From Maricaulaceae bacterium (GTDB lineage: Bacteria > Pseudomonadota > Alphaproteobacteria > Caulobacterales > Maricaulaceae): a stretch of 64,000 nt of DNA. A program made the translations under genes and the position numbers. Under the pieces are notes generated by a model. The model worked only from the letters and a program-made list of their open reading frames with translations, was not told the origin of the DNA and did no database searches. Location: contig JAHCJP010000001.1 of NCBI GenBank assembly GCA_026126205.1, positions 558,001 through 622,000 on the forward strand. Reading direction: 5' to 3'. Of this stretch, positions 8,531 through 19,710 are shown in pieces (the first letter of the stretch is position 1; each line of letters starts with the position of its first letter).

Positions 8531-9820
8531 ATGCGCGCGCATCTCAGGCCTCTCGCGGCGATGCTGGCCGCTTTCATCGTCGCCGCCGGCCTGACCGGCG
8601 CGGCGGCCGCCAATCCGCGCTACGCCGCATTTGTAGCTGACGCCGACACCGGCGAGGTGCTGCACGCGCGAAACGCCGACGCCCTGCGCTATCCGGCCTC
8701 GCTGACCAAGGCGATGACGTTGTACATGCTGTTCGAGGCGATCGAGCAGGGCCGCACCCGACTCGACGCTGAAATCCTGGTCAGCCTGCACGCCGCCAAC
8801 CAGGAGCCTTCTCGCCTCGGCCTGTCGCGCGGCGACACGATCCGGGTGGAGGACGCAATCCGCGCCCTAGTGGTACGCAGCGCCAACGACGTCGCCGCCG
8901 CGGTCGCCGAACATCTGTCGGGCAGCGAAACGGCCTTCGCCCGGGCGATGACAGAGCGGGCGAGAGAGCTGGGCCTGACCCAGACCAGTTTCCGTAACGC
9001 CTCCGGCCTGCCGGACCCGAACCAGCGCACAACGGCGCGCGACATGGCGCGGCTGGCCGTAGCGTTGCGCCGTGATTTCCCACAGCATTATCATTATTTC
9101 TCAGAGACTCGCTTCCAGTGGGACGGCCGCACCTGGCGCAGCCATAACGGGCTGGTCGGCCGCGTCAGCGGCGTCGACGGGCTGAAGACCGGCTATATCC
9201 GCGCCTCCGGCTTCAACGTGATGACCACCGCCCAGCGTGACGGGCGGCGTATCGTCGCCGTGGTGATGGGCGGCCCCAGCGCCGCATCGCGCGATTCTCA
9301 CGCCGAGGAACTGATCGAGGCTGCCTATGACGCCTTCCGCGCCCGCGCGCAGACCCAGCTTCTGGCTTCGCTGGAATCGCCGCGGTTGAACCCGATGCGC
9401 GAACAGGCGTTGATCGCCTATGACGTGGCGGCGCTGGACCTGCGCGGACCAAGCGAACAAGGATCTACGCAGGAGGCTCCACCGTTGCGTGTGGTGCTGA
9501 CCGACGCCGACGCCCTAGACGACGCGGCGCCCCTGCCAGCATTGCGCCCCTTGGCGCAAGCCGCACCCGCCGGCGGCGCCTGGGCGGTGCAGGTGGGCGC
9601 CTACGGGGCCGAGGCCGCTGCGCTGGCGAGGCTGGAAAGCGTGGCGTCGCTGGTTCCGGACCTATCGGCGGCGCGCCAGGCGGCGCAGGTCTTCGAGCGT
9701 GACGGCCGCCGCCTGTGGCGGGCGCGGTTCGAAGCGCTGAGCGCCGACGCCGCCCGCGGCGCCTGCGCGGCGTTGGCCGCGCGCGGTGAAGCCTGTTTCG
9801 CTGTCGCTCCCGACGCCTAG
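8531..9820 (+). CDS. D-alanyl-D-alanine carboxypeptidase with C-terminal SPOR domain
   Basis: 429-residue periplasmic penicillin-binding protein of the peptidase S11 family, trimming the terminal D-Ala from peptidoglycan stem peptides. A Sec signal peptide ends near residue 26. Active-site motifs are SLTK (Ser57-Lys60), SAN, and KTG before YIRASGFN. The last ~75 residues ([19 protein letters not shown] onward) form a SPOR domain, which binds denuded septal glycan and so probably recruits the enzyme to the division site. An in-frame GTG at 8507 would add eight residues; ATG 8531 gives a compact signal peptide. It overlaps the convergent J-domain gene by 4 bp. Confidence 0.93.
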   Translation: MRAHLRPLAAMLAAFIVAAGLTGAAAANPRYAAFVADADTGEVLHARNADALRYPASLTKAMTLYMLFEAIEQGRTRLDAEILVSLHAANQEPSRLGLSRGDTIRVEDAIRALVVRSANDVAAAVAEHLSGSETAFARAMTERARELGLTQTSFRNASGLPDPNQRTTARDMARLAVALRRDFPQHYHYFSETRFQWDGRTWRSHNGLVGRVSGVDGLKTGYIRASGFNVMTTAQRDGRRIVAVVMGGPSAASRDSHAEELIEAAYDAFRARAQTQLLASLESPRLNPMREQALIAYDVAALDLRGPSEQGSTQEAPPLRVVLTDADALDDAAPLPALRPLAQAAPAGGAWAVQVGAYGAEAAALARLESVASLVPDLSAARQAAQVFERDGRRLWRARFEALSADAARGACAALAARGEACFAVAPDA

Positions 9821-10266
9821 CTTTTTCGCAACAGCGTGTCCCGCGCTTCCTGGATGCGACGGGCGAGACCGCCAGTGCCGCCTGTGTCGGGGTGAACCTT
9901 CTTCATCAGCTCGCGATGGGCGCGGCGAATGTCCGCCTCGCCAGCCCCTTCCCTCAGGCCGAGAATGTCCAACGCCTCGGCGCGGGTCATGCGTCCGCCG
10001 CCACCAGCATCCGCGCCGGCGCCAGCCCCGGGGCCTGCACGGCCACGGCGCATCGCCGTTCCGATCAACCCAACGCCTATCGCCGCTAGAGGCGCGCCAA
10101 CCACCGCCAGCCCCCGCAGCATCAGCAGCGAGCCGATCACGCACGCTCCGAGACCCAGCACGACGCGGCTCCAGCGCGCCGCCTGCGCCGTCTCCATGCG
10201 AGCGAACAACCATGCGCCGCCCGCAAGGACGGCGATGACGGCCAATATGCCGAACGCAAGGCTCAT
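9817..10266 (-). CDS. membrane-anchored J-domain protein (Tim14/Pam18-like)
   Basis: 149 residues. There are two or three hydrophobic segments in the first 75 residues, a Gly/Ala-rich linker, then a short C-terminal J-domain ([11 protein letters not shown] onward) with the HPD motif in [10 protein letters not shown]-domains stimulate ATP hydrolysis by DnaK-type chaperones. The layout, with N-terminal membrane helices and a C-terminal J-domain, is that of alphaproteobacterial relatives of mitochondrial Tim14. Its partner and role are unknown. It lies 9 bp downstream of mipZ on the same strand, so it is probably co-transcribed. Confidence 0.82.
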   Translation of the reverse strand: MSLAFGILAVIAVLAGGAWLFARMETAQAARWSRVVLGLGACVIGSLLMLRGLAVVGAPLAAIGVGLIGTAMRRGRAGPGAGAGADAGGGGRMTRAEALDILGLREGAGEADIRRAHRELMKKVHPDTGGTGGLARRIQEARDTLLRKS

Positions 10267-10275
10267 TCGATCAAA

Positions 10276-11163
10276 CTAGAATGGTATCCGCTCGCCCGCG
10301 AGACCGGGCAGTTTCAGGATGATCAGCAGATCGCGCATTTCCTGACGCGCCGCGACATGGCTCATCGAGAAAGGGATCGCCGAACCGTCTTCGGTGAGAT
10401 CCAGCAGTGTCAGGCCGAGCGGAAACAGTTCGCGGTAGATAACCCGCTCTGCGAAACCCGGCGCCAGGCGGAAGCCGATGCGTTCGGAGAGCTTGCGCAG
10501 CCCCTCGCCGACCCGGCGCTTGTTGCGCGCATCCAGCATGGAGACGCGGTTGCGCATCACCACCCAGTCAATGGGGCGCTTTTCTTGCCCGGCCTTCTTC
10601 TTGCGGCACTCCCAGACCAGCTCGCTGTACAGGCTTGGCCGGCCGACCTGGAAATTCTCCGAATCCACTTCGGCCAGCAAATCAAAGTCCAGAAAGCTGT
10701 CGTTTACCGGGGTGATGATGGTGTCCGCCGCAGCATGCGCCAGACGGGAATAATGGGTGTCGCTGCCCGGCGCGTCGATGACGACGAAGTCGCACGACGC
10801 CTTAAGTCGCGCCAACGCCGCCTTGAACCGTTCGCTCTCCTCGGCCTCTGCGGCGTCCAGATGGCGGTGGCCGCTGGGTTCCAGAACAATCTCGTCCGGC
10901 ATCGGCAGTTCCACGCCGGTGGTTTCCGACCAGCGGCGGCGGTTGGCGAGATAGCGGCCGAAGCTGCGCTGGCGCAGGTCAAGATCGACCGCACCGACGC
11001 TGCGCCCCATGCGCAGCAGGGCGACGCACAGATGCATGGCGACAGTAGACTTTCCGGCCCCGCCCTTCTCGTTGCCGACGACGATGACATGCGCACCTCG
11101 CACGCCAGGACGCTCGCGCGTGACAGGCGCCGGTGGCGATTGCAAAATGGCGTCGTTGGTCAT
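10276..11163 (-). CDS. mipZ: division plane positioning ATPase MipZ
   Basis: 295-residue ParA/MinD-superfamily ATPase with the deviant Walker A KGGAGKST (residues 33-40). The DLDLRQRSFGRYLANR segment and VVIDAPGSDTHYSR Walker B region are characteristic of MipZ. In Caulobacter and relatives it binds ParB near the poles and forms a bipolar gradient that inhibits FtsZ polymerisation, so division occurs at midcell. The start ATG has a GGGGAA sequence upstream. It is followed closely by the J-domain gene. This is one of three polarity genes in the window, with spmX and popZ. Confidence 0.95.
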   Translation of the reverse strand: MTNDAILQSPPAPVTRERPGVRGAHVIVVGNEKGGAGKSTVAMHLCVALLRMGRSVGAVDLDLRQRSFGRYLANRRRWSETTGVELPMPDEIVLEPSGHRHLDAAEAEESERFKAALARLKASCDFVVIDAPGSDTHYSRLAHAAADTIITPVNDSFLDFDLLAEVDSENFQVGRPSLYSELVWECRKKKAGQEKRPIDWVVMRNRVSMLDARNKRRVGEGLRKLSERIGFRLAPGFAERVIYRELFPLGLTLLDLTEDGSAIPFSMSHVAARQEMRDLLIILKLPGLAGERIPF

Positions 11164-11242
11164 GTTCCCCGCCGCGGGCGATCACGCTTCAGCATGCATA
11201 AAATACGCCGCCGCGCCCGCTGCAAGGGCCGTCTCCATCGCA

Positions 11243-11881
11243 TTATCGCGCGGGCATATCCGCCAGCGGCTCTCCGGTGAAGGGTCCCGGCGCACACCAG
11301 GCGCCGGCGGCGCGCAGGGCATCGCAGGCGGCTTCGGCCGCGCTGTGTCCTGCGAACGGTCCAGCCACCAGGCGCAGAAACACCCCCTGCTCGCCCAGAT
11401 CGGCCTCGGCCAGCCGCGGCTGCAGCCCCTCCAGAACATCCGGGAACATGGCCAGCAGCGTGGTCCAGCCGCTCTCGGCATGCGCCTCAAGGCGGTAGGA
11501 GGCCAGATGCACACCATAGACGCCCGCCGAGGCTTGCGCTGACGATTCAGGCGCCGGGGCGGACGGCGGCGGTTCGGCGATTTGCGGCGCATCGGCCCCG
11601 GCAGGCGACGGTGACGGTGGGGGCGCCGTTTCGGGGGCCAGCGCATGCCCCGCCAGCGCCGCAGCCAACGCCCGCATTTCCGGCATCGCAGCGTCGAGGA
11701 TACCGGGGTCTTCACGCGCCAGCCGCGACAGTTCACCGGCCAGCGTCTCCGCCAGCCGTGCGCTCTGCACGTCCGCCACGGGCGCAGCATGGACCGGCGC
11801 TGGGTCTGCGATACGGGATTCGCCCAAGGTCGCGCAGGCGGCCACGGCGAATAGCAGGGCGGGAGCGGCAAGGCGAATCAT
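11243..11881 (-). CDS. SPOR-domain lipoprotein
   Basis: 212 residues from ATG 11881. The N-terminus MIRLAAPALLFAVAACAT has a lipobox (FAVAAC), so it is probably lipid-modified. A Pro/Ala-rich linker follows. A C-terminal SPOR-like repeat (GVYGVHLASYRLEAHAES... and GVFLRLVAGPFAGHSAAEAACDAL) would bind septal peptidoglycan. An upstream ATG at 11923 would put 14 residues before the lipobox and overlap the DUF1489 stop, so it was rejected. It lies 79 bp upstream of mipZ on the same strand. Confidence 0.75.
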   Translation of the reverse strand: MIRLAAPALLFAVAACATLGESRIADPAPVHAAPVADVQSARLAETLAGELSRLAREDPGILDAAMPEMRALAAALAGHALAPETAPPPSPSPAGADAPQIAEPPPSAPAPESSAQASAGVYGVHLASYRLEAHAESGWTTLLAMFPDVLEGLQPRLAEADLGEQGVFLRLVAGPFAGHSAAEAACDALRAAGAWCAPGPFTGEPLADMPAR

Positions 11882-11919
11882 CGCTGATTCATAACCCGAG
11901 TCGGGCCGGTTGCAGGCCG

Positions 11920-12357
11920 TCACCAGGCCCCGATCTCGATCAGCCTGCGGCGCAGGTCGTCTGGCAGCTCCGCGCCGCCGGCGCGCGGGTCTGACAGGTC
12001 CGGCGGCGCATCTTCCGCCCTCAGATAGCGCCAGCCCTGGAATGGACGCCGCGGCGCCGGCGCAGTGCGGATGATCTCCGGCTCCATGACGATGGCGCAG
12101 CGCATCACGCCGTCCTCACCCGTCACGTCCTCAAGCGCCACGATGCGTTGGCGGCACTGGATCACCCGGCGGATCACCCAGTAGAGGCTGCCGCCGTCCA
12201 GCACCTCGGCGGCGCGTTTCGGCGTCATGCGCGTGACGTGGCGGCTTAGCTCGGGCTCGCCCCGCGCCCGGCGCTCGGCCATACGGCGGTCGCGCCAGCT
12301 CTCCAGCTCCTCAATGCTGTCGACGCCGACGCACAGCTTGATCAGATGCAGGGCCAT
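11920..12357 (-). CDS. DUF1489 family protein
   Basis: 145 residues matching the alphaproteobacterial DUF1489 family: HLIKLCVGVDSIEELESW, RHVTRMTPKRAAEVLDGGSLYWVIRRVIQCRQRI, and the end of the domain at FQGWRYL. The family has no established function; it is a small, conserved, probably cytoplasmic protein. It starts at ATG 12357 and ends 38 bp before the SPOR lipoprotein start on the same strand. Confidence 0.88.
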   Translation of the reverse strand: MALHLIKLCVGVDSIEELESWRDRRMAERRARGEPELSRHVTRMTPKRAAEVLDGGSLYWVIRRVIQCRQRIVALEDVTGEDGVMRCAIVMEPEIIRTAPAPRRPFQGWRYLRAEDAPPDLSDPRAGGAELPDDLRRRLIEIGAW

Positions 12358-12399
12358 GACATCCAGCTAGGGCGACTCCGCGCGCGCGTCAAAGCCTGC

Positions 12400-13152
12400 T
12401 CACGGCGCTGTGTATTCCACATCGCTGAAAGTGAAATCGGCGAGCTGTCGCTGCCGCTGGAACAAGGCGCTGACATCGACTTCGGTGCGCATGCGGCGCA
12501 GCACCGGAGCCGGGAGGCCCGGCTGGGCAGCGTATTCCATCACCATCTCGAAACTGTGCACCCGTGCAGCGGGGTTGGGCTTGAAAGATTGCCGCGCATA
12601 CACGCGCAGCCGGCGCAGATACGGGCCGTTGCGCGACACCGTCGCCTCGCCGGCCAGCTGGTCCGAGAAGCCCGCATCGCCGTCGTCATTGCCGAGGTTC
12701 GGCGTAAACGCGAACACAGCCGCGTCAGGCGTTTCCGAAAGCTGGCGTACGTCGCCCGAGATTATCCGTGATGTGTCGCCATTCTGGAACAACCCGCCGC
12801 TGCCGGCGCCAATGCGTACGCCACGGCGGGGCGCGTTCTCGCCTTCCTGTTCCTGGGTTCCGCGCCTGGCGCCTCCTGAAAGTCCCTGCCACGACCGGCG
12901 CAAATCATCGCTCATGGCGTCTTCGGCCGGTTCGACCAGCATCCAGCGTTCGCCTTCGGGGCGGGCGCCGTCATAGCGGGCGACGAAACGTCCCCGTTCG
13001 CCCATGTCGGCGGTCAGCGTGAACCGCCAGATGGCGCCTTCTGGCGCCTCGTGGCCAGCGGCAAGGGCCAGCTCCAGCAGCGCCGGACGCGGTGCAGTAT
13101 CGGTTGCGGCGCCCAAGACGGACGCCAGCAGCAGAGCGATCAGAAGCTTCAT
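12400..13152 (-). CDS. secreted protein of unknown function
   Basis: 250 residues with a clear signal peptide (MKLLIALLLASVLGAATDTA). The mature part is soluble and charged, with segments such as IWRFTLTADMGERGRFVARYDG and VHSFEMVMEYAAQPG suggesting a beta-rich periplasmic fold. I do not recognise a family. It lies 42 bp upstream of DUF1489 on the same strand. Confidence 0.7.
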   Translation of the reverse strand: MKLLIALLLASVLGAATDTAPRPALLELALAAGHEAPEGAIWRFTLTADMGERGRFVARYDGARPEGERWMLVEPAEDAMSDDLRRSWQGLSGGARRGTQEQEGENAPRRGVRIGAGSGGLFQNGDTSRIISGDVRQLSETPDAAVFAFTPNLGNDDGDAGFSDQLAGEATVSRNGPYLRRLRVYARQSFKPNPAARVHSFEMVMEYAAQPGLPAPVLRRMRTEVDVSALFQRQRQLADFTFSDVEYTAP

Positions 13153-13228
13153 GCGACGCGGCCTTCCCGGTTTGCGCCCCCGCAGCAGCGCTTATACCGA
13201 TGTCGGACGCCGTGCGTCTATTGGCTAC

Positions 13229-14182
13229 TCAGGCTGCGTTACGGTCGCGAAAGCCCGTTGGCGCGTCCGGATCGACGTCGAAAGTGCGCTCTGAGCGCGG
13301 CATCGGCCGGTTCTTCGGCGCCATGGCCTTGGCGATGCGCGACAACGCCAGCTTCACATAGGCCTGAACGCCCTGTGTGGACGAGGTGCGCGGCGCAATG
13401 CCGAACCGGCGGCGCATGAAGCCGTTCTGATACAGCACCCCGTTGCGCAGCATGGATTCCGGGGTGACGATCTCGCACGTCACCGACACGTTCATGCCTT
13501 CCAGATTCTGCACCCGGTGCGGGCCGTGCAGCGGCCAGGACACGAACATGCCCGGCTCCAGATCCACCACCGCGCAATGGTCTTCATACCAGGCGTGATA
13601 GGGCAGATCCTCGGCGATTTCCTTGTGCAGAATGGCCTCGAGATGCGCGTCCTCCACGAAGGGCGGACGGGCGGGATAGAGGCGGATGCGCTTGCGCCCC
13701 CGCACATGCCACAGGATCGTCTCCGAGGGATCGGAATGGATGAACACCTGCGCCGTGGGCGAGGAGATCAGGATGCCGCTTTCGGCGTTCAGGGTGCGAT
13801 AGCCGGGATTGAGACGCTTCAGGTCGGCGAACATCGCCTCGAACAACGGACTGTAGGCTGCATCCCCGCTCATCGCCCGGCGCAGGTTGATCCACAGCCT
13901 GCCCTTGCGCACCGCATCCAGCAACTCGGCCCCGGAATAGTTTCCGGGGTCGCCGCCGCGCCAGCTGTCATTGTCCGACGGATCGTCGCCCATGGTGCAG
14001 AAATCAGTCAGCTCGCGCGGGTGGCGGTCGATCAGCGCCGCCAGCGCCGCGTCGGAGAACTCCGGCCGTTCATGCAGGTTGTGACGCCCGATCGCCGGGG
14101 CCTTGCGGAACGCCGCGCGCGCCTCGGCGTTCCATTCCGAAACGACGCCGCCGCGGGTCGGGTTTTCGCCTGTGCCGTTCAT
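13229..14182 (-). CDS. cupin-like (JmjC-type) Fe(II)/2-oxoglutarate oxygenase candidate
   Basis: 317 residues. The central part has the double-stranded beta-helix signature of cupin_8/JmjC-like proteins: FIHSDPSETILWHVRGRKRI, with His149-X-Asp151 as likely iron ligands, and PLHGPHRVQN with His219/His222 as candidates for the third. The start ATG 14182 is set by AAGGGAG 7 nt upstream; a longer in-frame start lacks one. The substrate is unknown; bacterial relatives include peptide or protein hydroxylases. It lies 59 bp downstream of mccA on the same strand. Confidence 0.75.
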   Translation of the reverse strand: MNGTGENPTRGGVVSEWNAEARAAFRKAPAIGRHNLHERPEFSDAALAALIDRHPRELTDFCTMGDDPSDNDSWRGGDPGNYSGAELLDAVRKGRLWINLRRAMSGDAAYSPLFEAMFADLKRLNPGYRTLNAESGILISSPTAQVFIHSDPSETILWHVRGRKRIRLYPARPPFVEDAHLEAILHKEIAEDLPYHAWYEDHCAVVDLEPGMFVSWPLHGPHRVQNLEGMNVSVTCEIVTPESMLRNGVLYQNGFMRRRFGIAPRTSSTQGVQAYVKLALSRIAKAMAPKNRPMPRSERTFDVDPDAPTGFRDRNAA

Positions 14183-14241
14183 GGCCAACTCCCTTTTTCG
14201 CGTCACAAGGGAGCATTTTCCGGGCCAGTCCGGTTTTCGCG

Positions 14242-16250
<2,009 letters not shown>

Positions 16251-16251
<1 letters not shown>

Positions 16252-17114
16252 CAGGCTGACCTCGCCCTTTTTTCCGTTTTACCGTCATGCAGCGCCGCAA
16301 CCAGCACGAAGCTGATGATCATCAGCAGATACCACGAACCCAGTTTTGCGAGTGAAACCGGAACCCACACGCCATCCTGGCCAGGATAGGTCCAAGCGCG
16401 GGCGAAAGTTCCGATATTCTCGGCGAACCAGATGAACAGCGCCACAAGCACCAGTCCGATCAACAACGGCATCGGTCTGTGTTTCAGATCCGGACGGAAC
16501 CAGATCATGCACGGGCCATAGATCAGGGCGCTCGCGACGAACAGGGCGAAGCGAATGTCGATGGTAAAATGATGGGTGAAGAAGTTCACATAGATGGCTA
16601 TGGCGAGCGCCGATTGGACCCACAGAGACGGGAAACGGTCGAAGCGGAAATCGAATATCCGCCATACTCGCGCCAGATAGCTGCCGACGGCGGCGTACAT
16701 GAAGCCTGAAAACAAGGGCACTCCGGCGATCCGCAGCAGGCTGTCTTCGGGGTAGATCCATGATCCGGACGCGGTCTTGAAAATCTCCATAACCGTGCCG
16801 ACGAGATGGAAGGCGGCGATGACACGCGCCTCCTCCCATGTCTCCAGCCGCGTAGCGATCAGTCCGGCCTGAATGACAACGGCGCCGAGCGTGATGAAAT
16901 CATAGCGCGCCAGCGGGGCGCCGGCTGGATACCAGAAATGCGTGCCCAGCAGCAGCGCCAGCATGAGAGCGCCGAACAGGCAGGCCCAAGCCTGTTTCAC
17001 ACCGAAGGAGACGAACTCGAATACGAACCCGGACAGCGGGCCGCGCACGAACGCTCGCCGCGAGGCATCACGGCGCGCGTGTAGCCATTCACGCGGATCC
17101 GGCAGCCCGTTCAA
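16251..17114 (-). CDS. DUF817 family integral membrane protein
   Basis: 287 residues with about eight hydrophobic segments. The family-typical start of the domain is FVFEFVSFGVKQAWACLFGALML, and later PGQDGVWVPVSLAKLGSWYLLM. I chose TTG at 17114: it lies 10 bp after the hydratase stop, with AGGGA upstream, and gives a normal length. Longer readings run into the hydratase gene. No function is established for DUF817. It sits between two leucine-degradation genes and is coupled to both, so it is probably co-expressed with them. Confidence 0.85.
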
Positions 17115-17124
17115 CCTGCGTTCC

Positions 17125-17922
17125 CTAGCCCATCCAGGACGGCTTGCGGCGCTCCAGGAAGGCCGAAAGCCCCTCCTTGCCCTCATCGCTGGCCCGGCGG
17201 GCGGCGATGCGGCGGGCCAGATCGCGCAGCAGGCCGTGGTCCAGCTCGGCCTGATAGACGTCGTCGACCAGCTTCTTGGAATCGGCCACCGCCCCCGGCG
17301 CGGCGGCGAAGGCCAGCTTGGCGAGGTATTCGGCCATGTCGTCGAGGCTGTCTTTGGATTCCGCCACATACTGCACAAGACCGATGGCGTGGGCGAAGCG
17401 GGCGTCGAACTCCTCGGCGCTGGCGAACAGGGCGCGCGACCAGCGCGGGCCGATGGCGCGCACCACGAAAGGCGAAATCGTCGCCGGGATCAGACCCAGG
17501 CGCACCTCGGAAAAGCGGAACTTCGTCTCCGGCGACGCCACGGCCACGTCACAGGCCGCCACCAGCCCGGCCCCGCCGCCCATCGCCGCGCCCTGCACCA
17601 GCGCCACGGTCATCTGCGGCAGTTCGTAAAGCCGCAGCAGCATGCCGGACAGCGTCTCAGCGTCCTCGCGGTTGTCGGCGTCGGTGTAATTGGCGGCGGC
17701 GCGCATCCAGTCGAGATCGGCGCCGGCCGAGAACACGTCGCCCGCCCCGCGCAGGAACACCACCCGCACCTCGTCGGTGTTCTTGGACAGCAGCTCGAAA
17801 ATATCGGACAGGCGCTCGATCACCTCGGCGTTGAAGGCGTTGCGCTTGTCGGGGCGGTTGAGGGTGACGACGGCGGCCTGGCCGGGGGTCACCTGTAAAA
17901 GGACGCTGTCTTCGGCGGACAT
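17125..17922 (-). CDS. enoyl-CoA hydratase family protein, probable methylglutaconyl-CoA hydratase
   Basis: 265-residue crotonase-fold protein. The oxyanion-hole segments FSAGADLDWM and GAAMGGGAGLVAACDVAV are intact, and a downstream FRFSEVRLGLIPATISPFV carries the usual catalytic Glu. Hydration of 3-methylglutaconyl-CoA (LiuC/AUH type) is inferred from its place between the two MCC subunit genes. Other crotonase activities cannot be excluded by sequence alone. It starts with ATG at 17922 and is followed after 10 bp by the DUF817 gene. Confidence 0.88.
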   Translation of the reverse strand: MSAEDSVLLQVTPGQAAVVTLNRPDKRNAFNAEVIERLSDIFELLSKNTDEVRVVFLRGAGDVFSAGADLDWMRAAANYTDADNREDAETLSGMLLRLYELPQMTVALVQGAAMGGGAGLVAACDVAVASPETKFRFSEVRLGLIPATISPFVVRAIGPRWSRALFASAEEFDARFAHAIGLVQYVAESKDSLDDMAEYLAKLAFAAAPGAVADSKKLVDDVYQAELDHGLLRDLARRIAARRASDEGKEGLSAFLERRKPSWMG

Positions 17923-18089
17923 GGAGGGCTCCCTGGCGGCGCGTTGATCCGAGCCATGGGATTAGCCCGCCGCGGCGCGCGCGCCAAGCCCGCAGGCCGC
18001 CAGCCGCCGGCGCCCGGGCGCGCGAAAGCCGCCAGCTTGCGCCGGCGGCCTCGCCCGCTGTCAGCGGAGTGACGTTTCGTCCGCGCGGT

Positions 18090-18452
18090 CTAGCCGCCGC
18101 GGAACACGATGCCCTTGACGATCGACAGCACGATCATGGCCAGGAAATAGCCGACGAACAGCGCGCCGAGGAACAGCAGATAGGTCATGTCCTGCACGGG
18201 CGGCATGGCGAAGGCGGCCTGCTCGCGCACCATCGGCATCACCACGTCGACGACGGCATGGATGATCACGCCGACGACCGAGAAGATCAGGATGGCGCCG
18301 AAGCTGCGCATCAGCAGCGCCAGCACAACGGCGATCACGCCGAACTGCACCCAGAACATCATGCCGAGCCCGCCGCCATAGGCTTCGATGCCCGGTTCGA
18401 AGAAGCTCCACACGGGCTGAAGATAGCCCAGAATCTGGTTCACGAACTCCAT
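18090..18452 (-). CDS. small integral membrane protein A (tandem paralogue)
   Basis: 120 residues with three strongly hydrophobic segments and almost no soluble part. A GGAGGGG Shine-Dalgarno supports ATG 18452 (MEFVNQ). The stretch GVIIHAVVDVVMP aligns with VIVHVLADVALP of the next upstream gene, and the C-termini (VGYFLAMIVLSIVKGIVFR against AGYLVVIAAFVLVRNVVLR) also match. The two are therefore diverged duplicates. Function unknown; the conserved His-X3-Asp within a membrane segment is notable. Confidence 0.7.
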   Translation of the reverse strand: MEFVNQILGYLQPVWSFFEPGIEAYGGGLGMMFWVQFGVIAVVLALLMRSFGAILIFSVVGVIIHAVVDVVMPMVREQAAFAMPPVQDMTYLLFLGALFVGYFLAMIVLSIVKGIVFRGG

Positions 18453-18480
18453 AATACGTCCCCTCCGCGGTTTTTTACGT

Positions 18481-18504
18481 GTCCGGCCATACCCCGGGCC
18501 GGAC
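18481..18504. other. 8-bp intergenic hairpin between the paralogous membrane proteins
   Basis: GTCCGGCC (18481-18488) and GGCCGGAC (18497-18504) can pair around an 8-nt loop. Neither strand has a T-run, so it is not a typical terminator. Confidence 0.4.
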
Positions 18505-18573
18505 GGTTAAACTCAACACTTTACGCTTAGCCCTCACAAGCAAAGCGCCTTCCCCTGACAGGGGAACTCCTCC

Positions 18574-18891
18574 CTACCGCCGCAGCACCACGTTCCGCAC
18601 CAGCACGAACGCGGCGATGACGACGAGATAGCCCGCAGCCAGCAAAGCCACATGCCGCCAGAAGGCCAGTTCCAGCAGCGGCGGCAAGGCCGGCCGCGCG
18701 CCGCCCGCAATCACCGGCAGCGCGACATCGGCCAGCACATGGACGATCACCGCACCGGCGACGAAGGCGGGCAGCCGCCTCCACCCAGGCGTCAGCAAGG
18801 CCGCGCCAAGGGCGATGACAAGCCCCTGCACGGCGTTCACCTGCCTGAACCCTTCCCGCAGGAAGGAAAGCGCCGGTTCGATAAACTCCAT
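18574..18891 (-). CDS. small integral membrane protein B (tandem paralogue)
   Basis: 105 residues from ATG 18891 (MEFIEPALSF), with three hydrophobic segments. It shares the MEF(I/V) start, the His-X3-Asp-Val membrane motif and the C-terminal helix with the gene at 18090. An in-frame ATG at 18924 would add 11 residues; the paralogue's N-terminus favours 18891. A short palindrome (TTCCCC-N5-GGGGAA, 18550-18566) follows the stop. Function unknown. Confidence 0.6.
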   Translation of the reverse strand: MEFIEPALSFLREGFRQVNAVQGLVIALGAALLTPGWRRLPAFVAGAVIVHVLADVALPVIAGGARPALPPLLELAFWRHVALLAAGYLVVIAAFVLVRNVVLRR

Positions 18892-19443
18892 GCCGTCCGC
18901 CGCCGTTCCCTGCGTTACGGGCATTAACCATTATGCCAGCAAAGTTTAACGGCGTCACGGGGCGATTTTATCCGCCGCGACGGCCGCCGCCGCGGGCGGC
19001 GCGGACAAACATCACGCGATCCTCCCCTTTCGGTGTCGTTTGCGCCGCGCTTCCCTCCTCCTCCGGCGATGTCTCGGTCCATCTTCCGGCGACCCGCCCC
19101 CCCGGCGCCGGCCGCGGCGGACGGCGCCCGGCGGCGATGAGGGGCGTCTGGCGCCCCCGCTCCACCTCGCTGCTTCCCGGCCCCCCTGATCGCTGCGCGT
19201 CCGGGGCTTCGGGGAGAGCCGGGATCTCCGATGCTTGCAGGATGAAGCGCTGCGCCGCTGCGTCCCGTTCAGAACCCCTGGCAGGCCCCGGCTCTCCCCC
19301 GGATATCCGCTCGCGCGTCTTCCGAGGATCGGCCGGGGAGCAGTGAAAAATCAATCTGCTAACAGCCACCCGCCCCCGTTCCGCGCCCAAGTTATCCCCA
19401 CCCCCCTGCGGCGGGGTTATGATGGGGCATCGGAAAACCGGGT
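18892..19443. other. 552-bp stretch without a supported gene
   Basis: Very GC-rich. It holds two copies of a dispersed repeat in opposite orientation (19170-19229 and 19286-19343), also found at 23138 and 23479. The open frames crossing it have no recognisable domain and strongly biased Arg/Gly/Pro composition. I see no tRNA or terminator. Confidence 0.6.
19170..19343. repeat. inverted pair of dispersed intergenic repeat
   Basis: Copy 1 (19170-19229) runs from CTGCTTCCCGG to GAGAGCCGGGATCTCC. Copy 2 (19286-19343) is close to its reverse complement: GGCTCTCCCCCGG, then GGATCGGCCGGGGAGCAG. The pair could fold as a long cruciform or hairpin. Two further copies lie in 23138-23543. Confidence 0.7.
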
Positions 19444-19710
19444 TCAGGCCGCGGCGGCGCGTTTCAGCCGCTCGACCTCGGCGGCGAAGGCGGCGCGCAG
19501 TTCGGCGGCCTCGGTCTCGGGCAGCCAGTTGGCCATCTGGGGAAAGATGACTTCGTTGATCCGCGCCCGTTCCTCTGGCCATGGCATGACGGCCGCCGCC
19601 CGCGCCTGTTCGAGCATGGCCAGCAGCTCCCGCCGCACCTCGGCGGGGTCGACCTCTTCGGAGACCGGCTGCGCGCGTCCGCCCTTTGAGAACAGGTCAA
19701 GCTGGCTCAT
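19444..19710 (-). CDS. small protein downstream of the nuclease-methyltransferase gene
   Basis: 88 residues, MSQLDLFSKGGR onward, mostly helical and charged (EVRRELLAMLEQARAAAVMPW), without membrane segments. GGAG lies upstream of ATG 19710, which is inside the 3' end of the preceding gene (14-bp overlap), so translation is coupled. The arrangement suggests an accessory protein of the restriction-modification gene, but I do not recognise a family. Confidence 0.65.
   Translation of the reverse strand: MSQLDLFSKGGRAQPVSEEVDPAEVRRELLAMLEQARAAAVMPWPEERARINEVIFPQMANWLPETEAAELRAAFAAEVERLKRAAAA

Noticed and set aside
18003..18049. 11-bp inverted repeat after the small membrane gene as a terminator
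   Set aside because: Loop of 25 nt and no T-run on either strand; chance pairing is likely in such GC-rich DNA.
18968..19582. 204-codon minus-strand frame across repeat DNA
   Set aside because: Arg/Gly/Pro-rich, built largely from two dispersed repeats, and overlaps the small gene at 19444.
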